From Actinomycetes bacterium (lineage in GTDB: Bacteria > Actinomycetota > Actinomycetes > Mycobacteriales > Micromonosporaceae): DNA of 8,579 nucleotides. The translations under genes and the position numbers were made by a program. Of the stretch, positions 1 to 7,459 are shown piece by piece. The notes under the pieces are model-generated. The model was not told the DNA's origin, searched no databases, and saw only the letters and a program-made list of their open reading frames with translations. Every line of letters begins with the position of its first letter. Position 1 is the stretch's first letter. The stretch lies in assembly GCA_021793335.1 (NCBI GenBank), contig JAJYSW010000138.1:1-8579 (forward strand), written 5' to 3'.

Positions 1-192
1 GCTGGCGATGTACAGCAACGCGCTGTGCCTGGAGTCGCGGTCCAGTCGCCAAAGAATCCTCGCCTCGTCGCTTTGCAGCAACTCGGGTTCGGGAAAGGCA
101 TGGAGCACGGCCGCGTGCAAGTGCCGGGGTGAGGCCAGGATGCGGCGGGCGCCCATGCGAGCGGTATTGAAGCGAAAGCGACTCAAGTACAT
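1..192 (-). CDS. cas6e: Cas6e (CasE/Cse3) crRNA endoribonuclease, N-terminal part only
   Basis: Cas6e cuts the pre-crRNA at the base of the repeat hairpin and stays bound to the 3' hairpin of the crRNA inside type I-E Cascade. Only the first 64 residues are in the window; the gene continues past the left edge. The start MYLSRFRFNT is the typical first beta strand of the family, followed by a segment rich in basic residues (ARMGARRILASP) and HLHAAVLHAFP. His26 in that helix aligns with the catalytic histidine of the family (His20 in E. coli CasE, His26 in Thermus Cse3). The stretch ending LWRLDRDSRHSALLYIAS is also family-typical. The ATG at 192 lies 1 nt after the cas5e stop, so translation is probably coupled. 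It is the last visible gene of the operon; cas1 and cas2 would usually follow. The gene was read by direct translation and looks intact as far as it goes. Confidence 0.93.
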   Translation of the reverse strand, partial: MYLSRFRFNTARMGARRILASPRHLHAAVLHAFPEPELLQSDEARILWRLDRDSRHSALLYIAS

Positions 193-193
193 G

Positions 194-886
194 TCAGTCT
201 CCGAAGAACGCGAACGGGTCGTGAGCGGCCGCGTCGGGGTTGCGGACGCTCACGGTGTACCGCACCACTTCCCGCCAGGCGTATCGGCGATGCCGGGGAT
301 CGAAACTGACCGGCTCGTCACGGACCGAGTCCCCGCGCTCCCGAGGTCTCGCGTCGCGTACGGCCTGGAGCCCCACTTCGGCGCCGTGTCGGCGGCGGTG
401 GTGCGCTGCGGCGAGCCACTCGTGGTCGTTGAGCGCGTCCTCCAAGGGCTCGTCCGTCGTGCCGCTGAGGATCGGGTACATCGGCGGGCACGATCGCCTG
501 CCGAGGTACGGCTGGTAGTGAGGACGTCGCAGCGCCGCTTCGAGTCCGTCGATCAAGGCCGCGCCGCCTTCGACGGCCGCGAGGAAGACCGCGTCGGCCA
601 GATAGAAGCGTTCGGCGAGCGCCGCACTGGCGTTCGGGTCGCTCAGCGAGCGCGAGGTCTGGTAATCCCGAAGCATCGTGCCGGGCTGGTCGATGCGCAC
701 TCCGAACCGCACGCCGAGCAGTTCGGTGAGCGGTTCGGACCGGCGGACGCCTTTGGCGGCGGCGAGCATCCCGAGCACGCCGCTCTTGGAAGGCGCGTAG
801 TCGGTCGTGCGGCGAGTGAAACGGCTGGACGTCCCCCATGACTGCATGGGTCCGGCCAGACGCAGCAGGAGTGTCTTCTGGGGCAT
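194..886 (-). CDS. cas5e: Cas5e (CasD), Cascade subunit holding the crRNA 5' handle
   Basis: 230-residue Cas5 of type I-E, close to the usual length of the family. It caps the crRNA 5' end in Cascade and binds the 8-nt repeat-derived handle. The N-terminus has the characteristic beta strand and glycine-rich segment LLLRLAGPMQSWGTSSRF, followed by RRTTDYAPSKSGVLGMLAAA (about residues 25-44), where the conserved 'P(S/T)KSGV' helix lies. The middle has DYQTSRSLSDPNAS and YQPYLGRRSCPP, and the C-terminal part has DEPVSFDPRHRRYAWREV, all typical of CasD. The ATG at 886 follows the cas7e stop by 1 nt and the stop precedes the cas6e ATG by 1 nt. Nothing suggests damage. Family assignment is firm; the role is taken from the family. 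Confidence 0.95.
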   Translation of the reverse strand: MPQKTLLLRLAGPMQSWGTSSRFTRRTTDYAPSKSGVLGMLAAAKGVRRSEPLTELLGVRFGVRIDQPGTMLRDYQTSRSLSDPNASAALAERFYLADAVFLAAVEGGAALIDGLEAALRRPHYQPYLGRRSCPPMYPILSGTTDEPLEDALNDHEWLAAAHHRRRHGAEVGLQAVRDARPRERGDSVRDEPVSFDPRHRRYAWREVVRYTVSVRNPDAAAHDPFAFFGD

Positions 887-887
887 G

Positions 888-1997
888 TCAGGCTGCGCCG
901 ATCCGTTCGGTCACGTCGGCTTCGATACCCGCGAGCAGGTCTTGCAGGCTGACCTGTTCACCGGTCTCGGCCAGGCCCTTGGTGCGGTCGCCGACTCGCA
1001 CCACCCAGGTGCGGACCGGCTCCTCGCCGTAGGTCTCGGCGATTTCGGCGAGTTGCGCGGCGAGCAGTTCGCAGGCCGTCTCGATCCGGCCGTCGACTTC
1101 CATGATCGGCTTCTCGTAGGCGCCGACGAGGTTGATCGCCTGCGTGTCGCGGACGGTCACCAGTACCGCCTCGGGAAGGGTCCGGTTCGCGAAGGTGTTC
1201 ATCTTCCCCGAGGGCATGCTGGTGATGAAGCTGCGCACGAACGCCGCCGCCGCGCGGGCCGTCGCGGCGTCGTCGCCGAGGTTGTGCCGCAGGAGGTTCA
1301 CGTCCAGGTTGGCGTAGCGGTAGAGCGTCGACGAGTTGAATTCGACGGTACCGATCATGCCCGCGCCGGTCTCGTCGTCCTGGTCCTTCTGGTCGTCCAC
1401 TGCGGTGAAGTAATCGAACTCGGTCTCGACGGGATGGACGCTGATCGCGTGGGCCACTTGGCAGGCGGCATCGACATTGAGTGCGGCGTCGTCGGCGATC
1501 ATGCGGCCGAACAGGGCCACGTCGATCGAGTGGCGGTCGTGGAGGATCGCTTTGGCGGCCTTCTTCTCGAGCTTCTCGCCGGCGCGGGCGGCTTCGACGA
1601 TCGCGCCCGCGAGGTTGTCCACCTGGTGACGACTGAGGAAAACGAGGTATCCCGATTCCTCGATCTCGTCGTCCTTCTTCTGGATCTTGACCTTGATGCC
1701 GCCGTCGTTGAAGGCTTTGACGGCCAGTTCGCGGGCCTGGTCGGCCAGTTCAGGGGCGGTGGCCTTGATGCGATCGGCGACGAGGGCGACGATCTGCTTG
1801 GTGCGCCACCCCAGATCGGTGTCATCGAGAGTGGACCGGAAGTCGAGCCGGATGGCCCGTTTCCACGACTGGCTGGAGACGCGGGCACGGCGCTGCCCGC
1901 CGAAGAGCGCGGTCTTGGGCGAACCGGTGTCGTCGCGGTTCAGGTTGGCCGGAGGGACGGTCTGGAGAGCGTGGACTTCGATGATGCTGCGGCGCAT
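888..1997 (-). CDS. cas7e: Cas7e (CasC/Cse4), Cascade backbone subunit
   Basis: 369-residue Cas7 of type I-E; six copies form the helical backbone of Cascade, hold the spacer part of the crRNA and kink out every sixth guide base. The N-terminus carries the family hallmark: VHALQTVPPANLNRDDTGSP (about residues 8-27), then KTALFGGQRRARVSSQSWKR (28-47), the RNA-binding part of the fold. Further marks are GAGMIGTVEFNSSTLYRYAN, LDVNLL and SGKMNTFANRTLPEAVLV. A lysine- and acid-rich stretch (KVKIQKKDDEIEESGYLVFL) follows in the middle. The ATG at 1997 lies 2 nt after the cse2 stop, and the gene ends 1 nt before cas5e. It is intact and of normal length. The flipped-base geometry of this protein matters for the mini-CRISPR guide at 7504-7535, whose only seed mismatch is at position 6. 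Confidence 0.96.
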   Translation of the reverse strand: MRRSIIEVHALQTVPPANLNRDDTGSPKTALFGGQRRARVSSQSWKRAIRLDFRSTLDDTDLGWRTKQIVALVADRIKATAPELADQARELAVKAFNDGGIKVKIQKKDDEIEESGYLVFLSRHQVDNLAGAIVEAARAGEKLEKKAAKAILHDRHSIDVALFGRMIADDAALNVDAACQVAHAISVHPVETEFDYFTAVDDQKDQDDETGAGMIGTVEFNSSTLYRYANLDVNLLRHNLGDDAATARAAAAFVRSFITSMPSGKMNTFANRTLPEAVLVTVRDTQAINLVGAYEKPIMEVDGRIETACELLAAQLAEIAETYGEEPVRTWVVRVGDRTKGLAETGEQVSLQDLLAGIEADVTERIGAA

Positions 1998-1999
1998 GA

Positions 2000-2689
2000 C
2001 TATTCCTGTTCGTCAGAGGAAGCGGCGGTCTTGGAGTTCTCAGTCGGTGAAGATTCGGGCTCGATACGCCAGTACTCGCGCCCCCACAGGGCGCGCACGC
2101 GCTCGGGGCCGGACAGGCCCGTCGACGCCTCCATGCCGCGCTGGAAGGTACGCAGGTCATCGGCGAGCAGGCCGTAATCGAAACCGATCTGGGCGTCCCG
2201 GAGCTGTGCGACGATGCCCCTGGCGTGGAAGGTGAGTTCGCTATAGGTGCTCGCGGTGCCCAGCGCGGTGAACCGCCGGTAGACGGTCTCCTCGTTCGGG
2301 CTCGCGAGGGCCAGGCGGCGGATCGCGGCGGCGAAGGTCGTGCCGCCGGTGTGCATGGGCTTCTCACGACGTGACTGCTGGTGCAGCGCCCAGAGCGTGA
2401 CGGTGGTGTGCAATGCCTGCTCGGAGAAGCTGGGTTCGTCCTGGGGCAGATATTCGTGCCGTGTCACCTCCTCGGGCAAGTGGCAGGCTTCCCGTATGCT
2501 CGCGCCTCCGGGCGCTTCGTTGACGGCTCGGCGCAGCCGGGCCAGCACCGCTATCGCCTCCGGCGCGTCGTCGCGATAGCGCCGCTGAAGACCGGCGATG
2601 ACGGCGGCGACATGCTCGCCCAAGGGCGCGCGGCGTCTGCGGTAGCGGGGTCGCGTGGGCTGCGGTGCGGGATGGGCGTCTTCGGTCAT
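2000..2689 (-). CDS. cse2: Cse2 (CasB, Cas11-type), Cascade small subunit
   Basis: 229-residue Cse2, present in two copies along the belly of Cascade, where it stabilises the displaced DNA strand and the R-loop. Family features seen: the N-terminal helix VIAGLQRRYRDDAPEAIAVL followed by ARLRRAVNEAPG; then FSEQALHTTVTLWALHQQSR and HTGGTTFAAAIRRLA; then NEETVYRRFTALGTASTYSE, and the C-terminal LADDLRTFQ and RVRALWGREYWR. These form the all-helical bundle typical of the family. The first 20 or so residues are proline- and arginine-rich (RPRYRRRRAPLGEH) and probably disordered. The ATG at 2689 overlaps the cse1 stop as ATGA, which fixes the start and implies coupled translation. About 20 residues at the C-terminus (ESSPTENSKTAASSDEQE) form a polar tail of no visible function. 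Confidence 0.94.
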   Translation of the reverse strand: MTEDAHPAPQPTRPRYRRRRAPLGEHVAAVIAGLQRRYRDDAPEAIAVLARLRRAVNEAPGGASIREACHLPEEVTRHEYLPQDEPSFSEQALHTTVTLWALHQQSRREKPMHTGGTTFAAAIRRLALASPNEETVYRRFTALGTASTYSELTFHARGIVAQLRDAQIGFDYGLLADDLRTFQRGMEASTGLSGPERVRALWGREYWRIEPESSPTENSKTAASSDEQE

Positions 2690-4332
2690 CGAGCGGCCTC
2701 CTCTGAGAGCGGCTTGGCGGGGACGGCGAGCGAAAGCGTTCGGGAGAGCTTCCGGCGGAAGGTGTTCTGGGCGATCGCGCTGGTGAGGAAACGGTCACCG
2801 TGCTTGCGGCCCCTCCAGGCGGCGGGGCCTCCTGCGGCCGTCAGCTGCGAGGCGAGATCGATCACTGTGGCCCGAACGGTCCGCTGCCAGTCGGCGCGGG
2901 CCTGATCGGTGTCCGTGTCCGGGCCCAGTTCCGCCAGCCAGACACGGTAGGCGGTGTCGAGAGCGGCGTAGGCGGACTCAGAAGCCGTCGCGCCGGCCCC
3001 CTCGACGTTGTCACGGTCGCCGGCGGCGCGAGCGATGTCGCGGGCGAGTCCGGCCAGGGCTTTGACGGCCTCTTCGGCATCGGTGACGGCGGCGTCGACG
3101 GTGACGGCGAGTTCGCGGTCACCGATGCCGAAGACGGCTGCTGCCATGGTGAGTCGGTCGTCGATCAGATCGGTGATGATCGCCTCCTGCGTGCCGTAGG
3201 CGATGCCGCTGACGTGGTAGTCGACGCGCCGATCGCGTTCGAGCAGCCGGTTGTGGTGAGCGTGGCCGATCCATCGGAACGCGAGCGGTGCGATGGACTT
3301 ATCGCCGTTCACGTGGCTGCCGGTGAGCGAGGGCAGTGAGGCGGCGAGCCCCCTCCAGACGTTCCGGGCCGGGTCGTGGCGGCGCGGCAGGTAGACCGGT
3401 TGCTTCGATTTCAGTTGGCGTTCCTGGTGCTCGCTGCGACGCCACGCGGTCATCGGCTCGATGTCGAACTGGTTGCGCAGTTCGAGCCGGTCGCCTTGGC
3501 AGATGAGGGCACCGGTGACGCCGTCGTCGTCGAAGACCAGGCGGAGCCGGCGCGACTGCCAGGTGTACAGGTCACGCAGGCCCTTGGGGGCGCTTTCGGG
3601 CCGACGGTCCTCTGGGGCGGGCCCGTGGGGCTCCCGCTCCCAGACCGGGACGTCCTCCTCGACGAGGTCCACACCGGAATTGACGAGGAACTGGTCGGGG
3701 ATCAGGTTGAGCAGCAGCGTCTGGGCGAGGTTGTCGCCCTCGGGGTGGACGGCGCCGAGGCGGCCGAGCGAGCCGGGGCCGATGGGGTAGCTCTTCCCGC
3801 CCTTGGCTCGCGGATCGCCCGCGGCGGCGCCTTTGATGCCCGAGAGGTCGAAGGCATGGCAGTGGACGAGCCAGCGGGCGGCCTCGCCGAAGCCGATCCG
3901 TTCCAGGCCCTCGGCGGCACGGGTCGTGTACTTCGGGTTCCCCGTGGGGACATCGGCGATGAACGCGGCCAGGTCGATCTCGGTCCGCTTCGTGGTCAGG
4001 TCCGCCACTTGATAGAACGGTGCCCGAGGATGGAGCAGATCGAAGCGGGGCCGGTGAGCCTCCAGGTAGGAGGCGACCGCCTCGGCCGGGAGCCGCTCGG
4101 CCTGCCACAGCTTCTTCCAGGCCGTTTCATCGGCGGGCCCGTCGGTGGCCTGGTGCAGGATCGCGAGCGCCAGACGCAGGATCGGCAGCGCCTGTGTGGG
4201 CAGATCGCCGACCAGACGGGCGTACTCGGCCGCGTCGGTGAACAGCCCGGTGAGAGAGACGGTCTCCACGGTGCCGTCGAAGCGCTGGGCGAGTATCCAT
4301 GGGCGGTCGATGAGGTTGAAGTCGGGGGTCAC
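2686..4332 (-). CDS. cse1: Cse1 (CasA, Cas8e), Cascade large subunit, PAM recognition
   Basis: 548-residue large subunit of type I-E Cascade. It reads the PAM, nucleates R-loop formation and recruits Cas3. The start is a GTG at 4332 that overlaps the cas3 stop as GTGA. From there the protein begins with FNLIDRPWILAQRFDGTVE, the standard Cse1 N-terminus. The frame stays open about 250 codons further upstream, but only as a shadow of cas3. Family segments include HPRAPFYQVADL (about 101-112) and DVPTGNPKYTTR (about 127-138, the region of the DNA-contacting L1 loop). Also seen are RWLVHCHAFDLSGIKGAAAG, YPIGPGSLGRLGAVHPEGDN and LRDLYTWQSRRLRLVFDDDG. The C-terminal third (from about residue 400) is helical, as expected for the four-helix bundle that contacts Cse2 and the DNA. 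No frameshift is visible. PAM preference cannot be read from the sequence. Confidence 0.95.
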   Translation of the reverse strand: MTPDFNLIDRPWILAQRFDGTVETVSLTGLFTDAAEYARLVGDLPTQALPILRLALAILHQATDGPADETAWKKLWQAERLPAEAVASYLEAHRPRFDLLHPRAPFYQVADLTTKRTEIDLAAFIADVPTGNPKYTTRAAEGLERIGFGEAARWLVHCHAFDLSGIKGAAAGDPRAKGGKSYPIGPGSLGRLGAVHPEGDNLAQTLLLNLIPDQFLVNSGVDLVEEDVPVWEREPHGPAPEDRRPESAPKGLRDLYTWQSRRLRLVFDDDGVTGALICQGDRLELRNQFDIEPMTAWRRSEHQERQLKSKQPVYLPRRHDPARNVWRGLAASLPSLTGSHVNGDKSIAPLAFRWIGHAHHNRLLERDRRVDYHVSGIAYGTQEAIITDLIDDRLTMAAAVFGIGDRELAVTVDAAVTDAEEAVKALAGLARDIARAAGDRDNVEGAGATASESAYAALDTAYRVWLAELGPDTDTDQARADWQRTVRATVIDLASQLTAAGGPAAWRGRKHGDRFLTSAIAQNTFRRKLSRTLSLAVPAKPLSEEAAR

Positions 4333-7190
4333 AGTCGTTGCACCCGCAATCCGTCGTGTCGGTCGTATTCGAGTCGGTGTCCGGCGAGTTCGGTGCCGTG
4401 GTCGAGGTCGATGTCGAGAATGAGCTGCCCTTCGAGGATTCGCGATTCCTGCCAGGCCCCGATCCAGTCGTGTCGGCTTTCGAGCTCGTCGATGACGGCC
4501 TGGCCGGACAGCTCGATCGGCAGGTTCAAAGTGGAGGCGGCGACGGTCTTGGCGACCGGTTCGGCAGGACAGGTCTCGGTCGGCAGCGGTGCTCCCCCAT
4601 GCCGTTTCAGCCAGGGGAGCGTGGTGAATCGGTCGCCGTGGCGGGCGATCAGGAGCACCTCGACGGTGTCGACCGGTATGTCGCGGACCATCGCCCGGCC
4701 GCCGGGGCTGTCCTCGTCGTCGAAAGGGCTGCCCGCTTGCAGCCAGCCGAGGATCGGCGTACCGGCGAGCAGCGGTGCTTGCAGCCGGAACTTCTTGGCG
4801 CCATCTTCCTGGTCGGCGCGTTTCGACGCCTCTTCCCGGTGCGCCGCCGATATGGCCTCCTGCCACTCGGCCGGCCCGACCGTTCCACTTCCGTAGGCCC
4901 GCTGGACCAGCGTCGCGATGTCCCCGGGCAGTTCGAGCGGCCTGCCTTCGGCCGCGTAGGGCAGGAGCACCGCCGCGGAGCGCAGCAGCGCCCAGCGTCC
5001 GTAGACGAATACCGAGCCGCGCACCGGTTCGGGCACGTCGGCTTCCCACGCTGCGCCGGTGAGGTAGCAGCGCGGGGTCCCGCATCGTCCCTCCCGTCGA
5101 TGGCGGTGGACGCGGCCGGTGCGTTGCAGCACCAGGTCGACGGGCGCCAGGTCGGTGACGAGTACGTCGAAATCGATGTCGAGGCTCTGCTCGGCGACCT
5201 GGCTTGCCACCACGATGTGCTCGGCGGGCCGCTCGTGGCCGTTGCCGGGCGGACCGAACAGGTTGCGCAGCAGCTCGTCCTTGTCGGCGCGGTCCGGCCC
5301 GGCGAAACGGGAGTGGGCCACGGTCACCGACGCTTCGCCGAACACCGCCCGCAGCGATGCCGCGGTCTCCTGCACCCGGCGGACGGTGTTGTGGATGACC
5401 AGGGCGCAGCCGCCATCGGCCAGTTCTTCGCGGAGCGCCGCGATCAACGCGGTGGGATCGTCGTCGAGCGTGCGCACCTCGACGGCGTTCGAACGGCCGG
5501 AGGTCTCGATGCCGGACACACGGGCCGGACCGTCGGAGCCGCTGGTGACCACGACCGGGTAGCCGATGTCGCCCTCCAGCTCAGGGTGGGGGGCGATCGC
5601 GGCCGCCGCCAGGCGGGCCCGGCGACCGACCGGTGCGGGAGGGCCTTTCCTACCGCGTTCATAAGCGGCCATGAGATCCCTGCGGCGTCCGGCCGGCAGC
5701 GTCGCCGAGAGGATGACGACCGGCACCCTGTAGGCGGCCAGCCATTCCAAGGCCATGTCCAGGTATACGCCCATGTAGACGTCGTAGGCGTGCGCCTCGT
5801 CGATGACGACGACCTTCCCGGCCAGCCCGAGGTGGCGCATGGCCAGGTGCTTCGCTTTCAACGCGCCGAACAGCAGTTGGTCGACCGTGCCGACGACGAA
5901 GCTGTTGAGCATCGTCTTCTTGCGTCCGGCCATCCACCAGTGCGCGATCAGGGCAGAGCGCCGCTCGGTGTCCGCGCCGCCGTCGTCCTGAGCGACGGCT
6001 ACCGGCTCGCCGCGGCGGAAGAGCTTGGTGAACCCAGGGTTGGAGAACGCCTTCGAGTGGGAGAGGGCGACGCTGTGGGCTCCGCGGTCCAAGTGGCGGT
6101 CCGGCAGCCGCCGAGCCCATTCGAGCGTTCGGCCGAACATGGCGTCCGAGGTGGCCCGGGTCGGCAGGGCGATATAGCACCCTCCTGCACCGGAACGGGC
6201 GGCGAGCGTCTCGGCGGCGAGGAGCGCCGCCTCGGTCTTCCCCTCCCCCATCGGGGCCTCGATGATCATCAGCCCGGGTGCGGGCATATCGGCGGCGGCC
6301 TCCAGGGCTGCGCGCTGGACGGGGCGGAGGCGGAAGTCCGCGGGCAGCCCGAACCTGGTGGTGAGCAGGTCCTCGGCGGGTTCGGCGGCGACGGCGCTCC
6401 AGGGGTCGGTCAAGTCGAGCTCGTCGAGGGCCCTGCGGATGCGGGCGGGGTCGAATGCGGTGTCCACACGGTACGGGAACAGCTCGGAGTTACTGGCGAT
6501 CCAGTCGGCCATGATCACCAGGCCGGTCAGGAGCACCTGCACCGGTTGCGGCAGCGCGACGCGTTGCCAGTCCGCGAGTCTGGCGGCGGCGCCGGTGGCC
6601 TCGGCTGTCCAGTCGAGCAGCTCGAATTGGGTCTGTCGCCATATCGGAGCGTCGGCGCGGGACCATCCGAGCAGATGCTGATGGTCTTCGGCCCTTCGGT
6701 ATTGCTCCGAGTCGGGCGGCAGTCCATGGTGGCCTCCGACGACGATGCTGAACTGCCCCGCGTCGGCGGTGTCCCAACCGTGTCGGTCATTGAGCCACCG
6801 GTCGAGTACGACCATGCCCGCCGTCGCGTGGGGCGCGAAACGCCGGTCTTTCCCGACCTGCATCCGGGCGGTGAGACCGCCGTGTTCCATGGCGGAGAAC
6901 AGCCACGGCACTTGGATCGCGAAAGCGGGCGTTGCTTTGCCGATGTCGTGGACCCCGGCGAGCCACGTGCATGCGAGCAGCGCATCGGAATGGCCTCCGG
7001 GCAGTGCCGCCGCGATCTGATCCCGGACCGATGCGGACAGGAAGGATTCGTAGAGGTGCCCGGCGACGGCCGCGGTATCGGACAGGTGCCGATGCAGCGG
7101 CATCCAATCGCGATCGTCGGAGTGTAGGGCCTTGCCCCAGCATACGCGCGCGGCATGCGAAAGCCGACCGGCGTCCCAGCTTTGTACCAC
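4329..7190 (-). CDS. cas3: Cas3 nuclease-helicase of type I-E (HD + DExD/H)
   Basis: Cas3 is recruited by target-bound Cascade, nicks the displaced strand and degrades DNA 3' to 5' while unwinding it. With the start chosen here it has 953 residues, normal for type I-E. The HD nuclease domain comes first: LHRHLSDTAAVAGHL (32-46), LAGVHDIGKATPAF (77-90, His81-Asp82), HATAG (His121) and GGHHG (His154-His155), so the metal ligands look complete. Helicase motifs follow: Walker A APMGEGKTE (312-320, Lys318), DEAH box VIDEAH (462-467), SATLP (495-499), motif V region VASQVAEQSLDIDFD (661-675) and the arginine-finger motif QRTGRVHRHRR (689-699). The frame is open upstream to 7505, but that part does not resemble Cas3. 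The GTG at 7190 is preceded by GGAG at 7200-7197 with 6-nt spacing, placing the start where the family begins. It is the first gene of the operon and overlaps cse1 by 4 nt. Confidence 0.95.
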   Translation of the reverse strand: MVQSWDAGRLSHAARVCWGKALHSDDRDWMPLHRHLSDTAAVAGHLYESFLSASVRDQIAAALPGGHSDALLACTWLAGVHDIGKATPAFAIQVPWLFSAMEHGGLTARMQVGKDRRFAPHATAGMVVLDRWLNDRHGWDTADAGQFSIVVGGHHGLPPDSEQYRRAEDHQHLLGWSRADAPIWRQTQFELLDWTAEATGAAARLADWQRVALPQPVQVLLTGLVIMADWIASNSELFPYRVDTAFDPARIRRALDELDLTDPWSAVAAEPAEDLLTTRFGLPADFRLRPVQRAALEAAADMPAPGLMIIEAPMGEGKTEAALLAAETLAARSGAGGCYIALPTRATSDAMFGRTLEWARRLPDRHLDRGAHSVALSHSKAFSNPGFTKLFRRGEPVAVAQDDGGADTERRSALIAHWWMAGRKKTMLNSFVVGTVDQLLFGALKAKHLAMRHLGLAGKVVVIDEAHAYDVYMGVYLDMALEWLAAYRVPVVILSATLPAGRRRDLMAAYERGRKGPPAPVGRRARLAAAAIAPHPELEGDIGYPVVVTSGSDGPARVSGIETSGRSNAVEVRTLDDDPTALIAALREELADGGCALVIHNTVRRVQETAASLRAVFGEASVTVAHSRFAGPDRADKDELLRNLFGPPGNGHERPAEHIVVASQVAEQSLDIDFDVLVTDLAPVDLVLQRTGRVHRHRREGRCGTPRCYLTGAAWEADVPEPVRGSVFVYGRWALLRSAAVLLPYAAEGRPLELPGDIATLVQRAYGSGTVGPAEWQEAISAAHREEASKRADQEDGAKKFRLQAPLLAGTPILGWLQAGSPFDDEDSPGGRAMVRDIPVDTVEVLLIARHGDRFTTLPWLKRHGGAPLPTETCPAEPVAKTVAASTLNLPIELSGQAVIDELESRHDWIGAWQESRILEGQLILDIDLDHGTELAGHRLEYDRHDGLRVQRL

Positions 7191-7202
7191 TTTGTACTCC
7201 GG
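7188..7202 (-). promoter_or_regulatory. ribosome binding site and GTG start of cas3
   Basis: On the minus strand CCGGAG (7202-7197) is followed by 6 nt and then GTG (7190-7188). It is the only good Shine-Dalgarno close to the point where Cas3 family similarity begins, and it decides the start over the in-frame ATG far upstream at 7505, whose extra 105 residues run antisense through the small gene at 7347-7445. Confidence 0.7.
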
Positions 7203-7234
7203 GGTTGAGATTCCTTCACCGCTACAGTCCGCAC

Positions 7235-7263
7235 AGTTTAGAACACAGGGGGGCGAGGGTCTA
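7235..7263 (-). promoter_or_regulatory. candidate promoter of the cas operon
   Basis: On the minus strand a -35-like TAGACC (7263-7258, 4 of 6 to TTGACA) is followed by a 17-bp spacer and a -10-like TAAACT (7240-7235, 4 of 6 to TATAAT). This would start transcription about 40 nt before the cas3 GTG. Its -35 lies 2 bp from the -35 of the divergent small-gene promoter. An alternative minus-strand -10, TATTAT (7295-7290), has no good -35. Both are sequence inferences only. Confidence 0.35.
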
Positions 7264-7265
7264 CA

Positions 7266-7294
7266 CTGGCTGAACTCTAGTACGATTTCATAAT
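7266..7294 (+). promoter_or_regulatory. candidate promoter of the small gene (creT-like)
   Basis: CTGGCT (7266-7271, weak -35), a 17-bp spacer and CATAAT (7289-7294, 5 of 6 to TATAAT) predict a transcription start near 7301, about 46 nt before the ATG at 7347. The -10 region is where the mini-CRISPR spacer finds its seed match (7291-7301, minus strand), so binding of Cascade there would block RNA polymerase. Confidence 0.5.
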
Positions 7295-7304
7295 ACAACA
7301 TATT
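7270..7304 (-). promoter_or_regulatory. predicted Cascade binding site: protospacer-like target of the mini-CRISPR guide
   Basis: Reading the minus strand from 7301 to 7291 gives ATGTTGTATTA; the spacer at 7504-7535 begins ATGTTTTATTA. Ten of eleven bases agree and the single mismatch is guide position 6, which type I-E Cascade kinks out. From position 12 on there is no more agreement than chance. The flanking trinucleotide on the PAM side is AAT (7304-7302), which differs from the classic I-E AAG only in its last base. Such a short seed match would allow binding and repression but should not license cleavage by Cas3. The match covers the -10 element of the small gene. Confidence 0.7.
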
Positions 7305-7346
7305 GATGAAAAAGGCGACGGGGCAAGACAGAAGGGGCAGACTTCC

Positions 7347-7445
7347 ATGTATGACCGATTTACCCTGTTGATCAGCTTTATCGCAGTAGCTGCTGCCAGC
7401 TCCCTGATGGCCACCATCATAGCGATGGTACTGCTGAGGAAATAA
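7347..7445 (+). CDS. 32-residue single-pass membrane peptide, candidate CreT-type toxin
   Basis: Small gene of 32 codons plus stop, divergent from cas3. The peptide starts MYDRF, has an uninterrupted hydrophobic segment from about Phe5 to Leu30 (TLLISFIAVAAASS, then LMATIIAMVLL) and ends in Arg-Lys. This is the layout of small membrane-depolarising toxins of type I toxin-antitoxin systems and holin-like peptides. It is preceded by a good Shine-Dalgarno, GAAGGGG (7331-7337), with 9-nt spacing to the ATG. Codon use is unlike the flanking genes (TTT, ATA, GTA, TTG and AGG within 32 codons). I do not recognise the exact family. Position suggests the toxin half of a CreTA unit: its promoter carries the seed match to the guide encoded just downstream in the same direction. 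CreT toxins can also act as RNAs, so the peptide itself may not be the active product. An overlapping frame, 7306-7371, is discussed in the findings. Confidence 0.65.
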   Translation: MYDRFTLLISFIAVAAASSLMATIIAMVLLRK

Positions 7446-7459
7446 CCTCAGGCTCCCTC

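Noticed and set aside
4333..5085. An N-terminal extension of Cse1 to 799 residues.
   Set aside because: The extra part lies wholly within cas3 in another frame and is arginine/proline-rich noise; the GTGA overlap and the FNLIDRPW start fix the gene at 4332.
4338..7127. A 929-codon open frame on the plus strand opposite cas3, and similar long frames at 8-841, 807-2177 and 3376-4896.
   Set aside because: They mirror the third-position GC bias of the real minus-strand cas genes, show no recognisable domains and cross gene boundaries. They are shadows.
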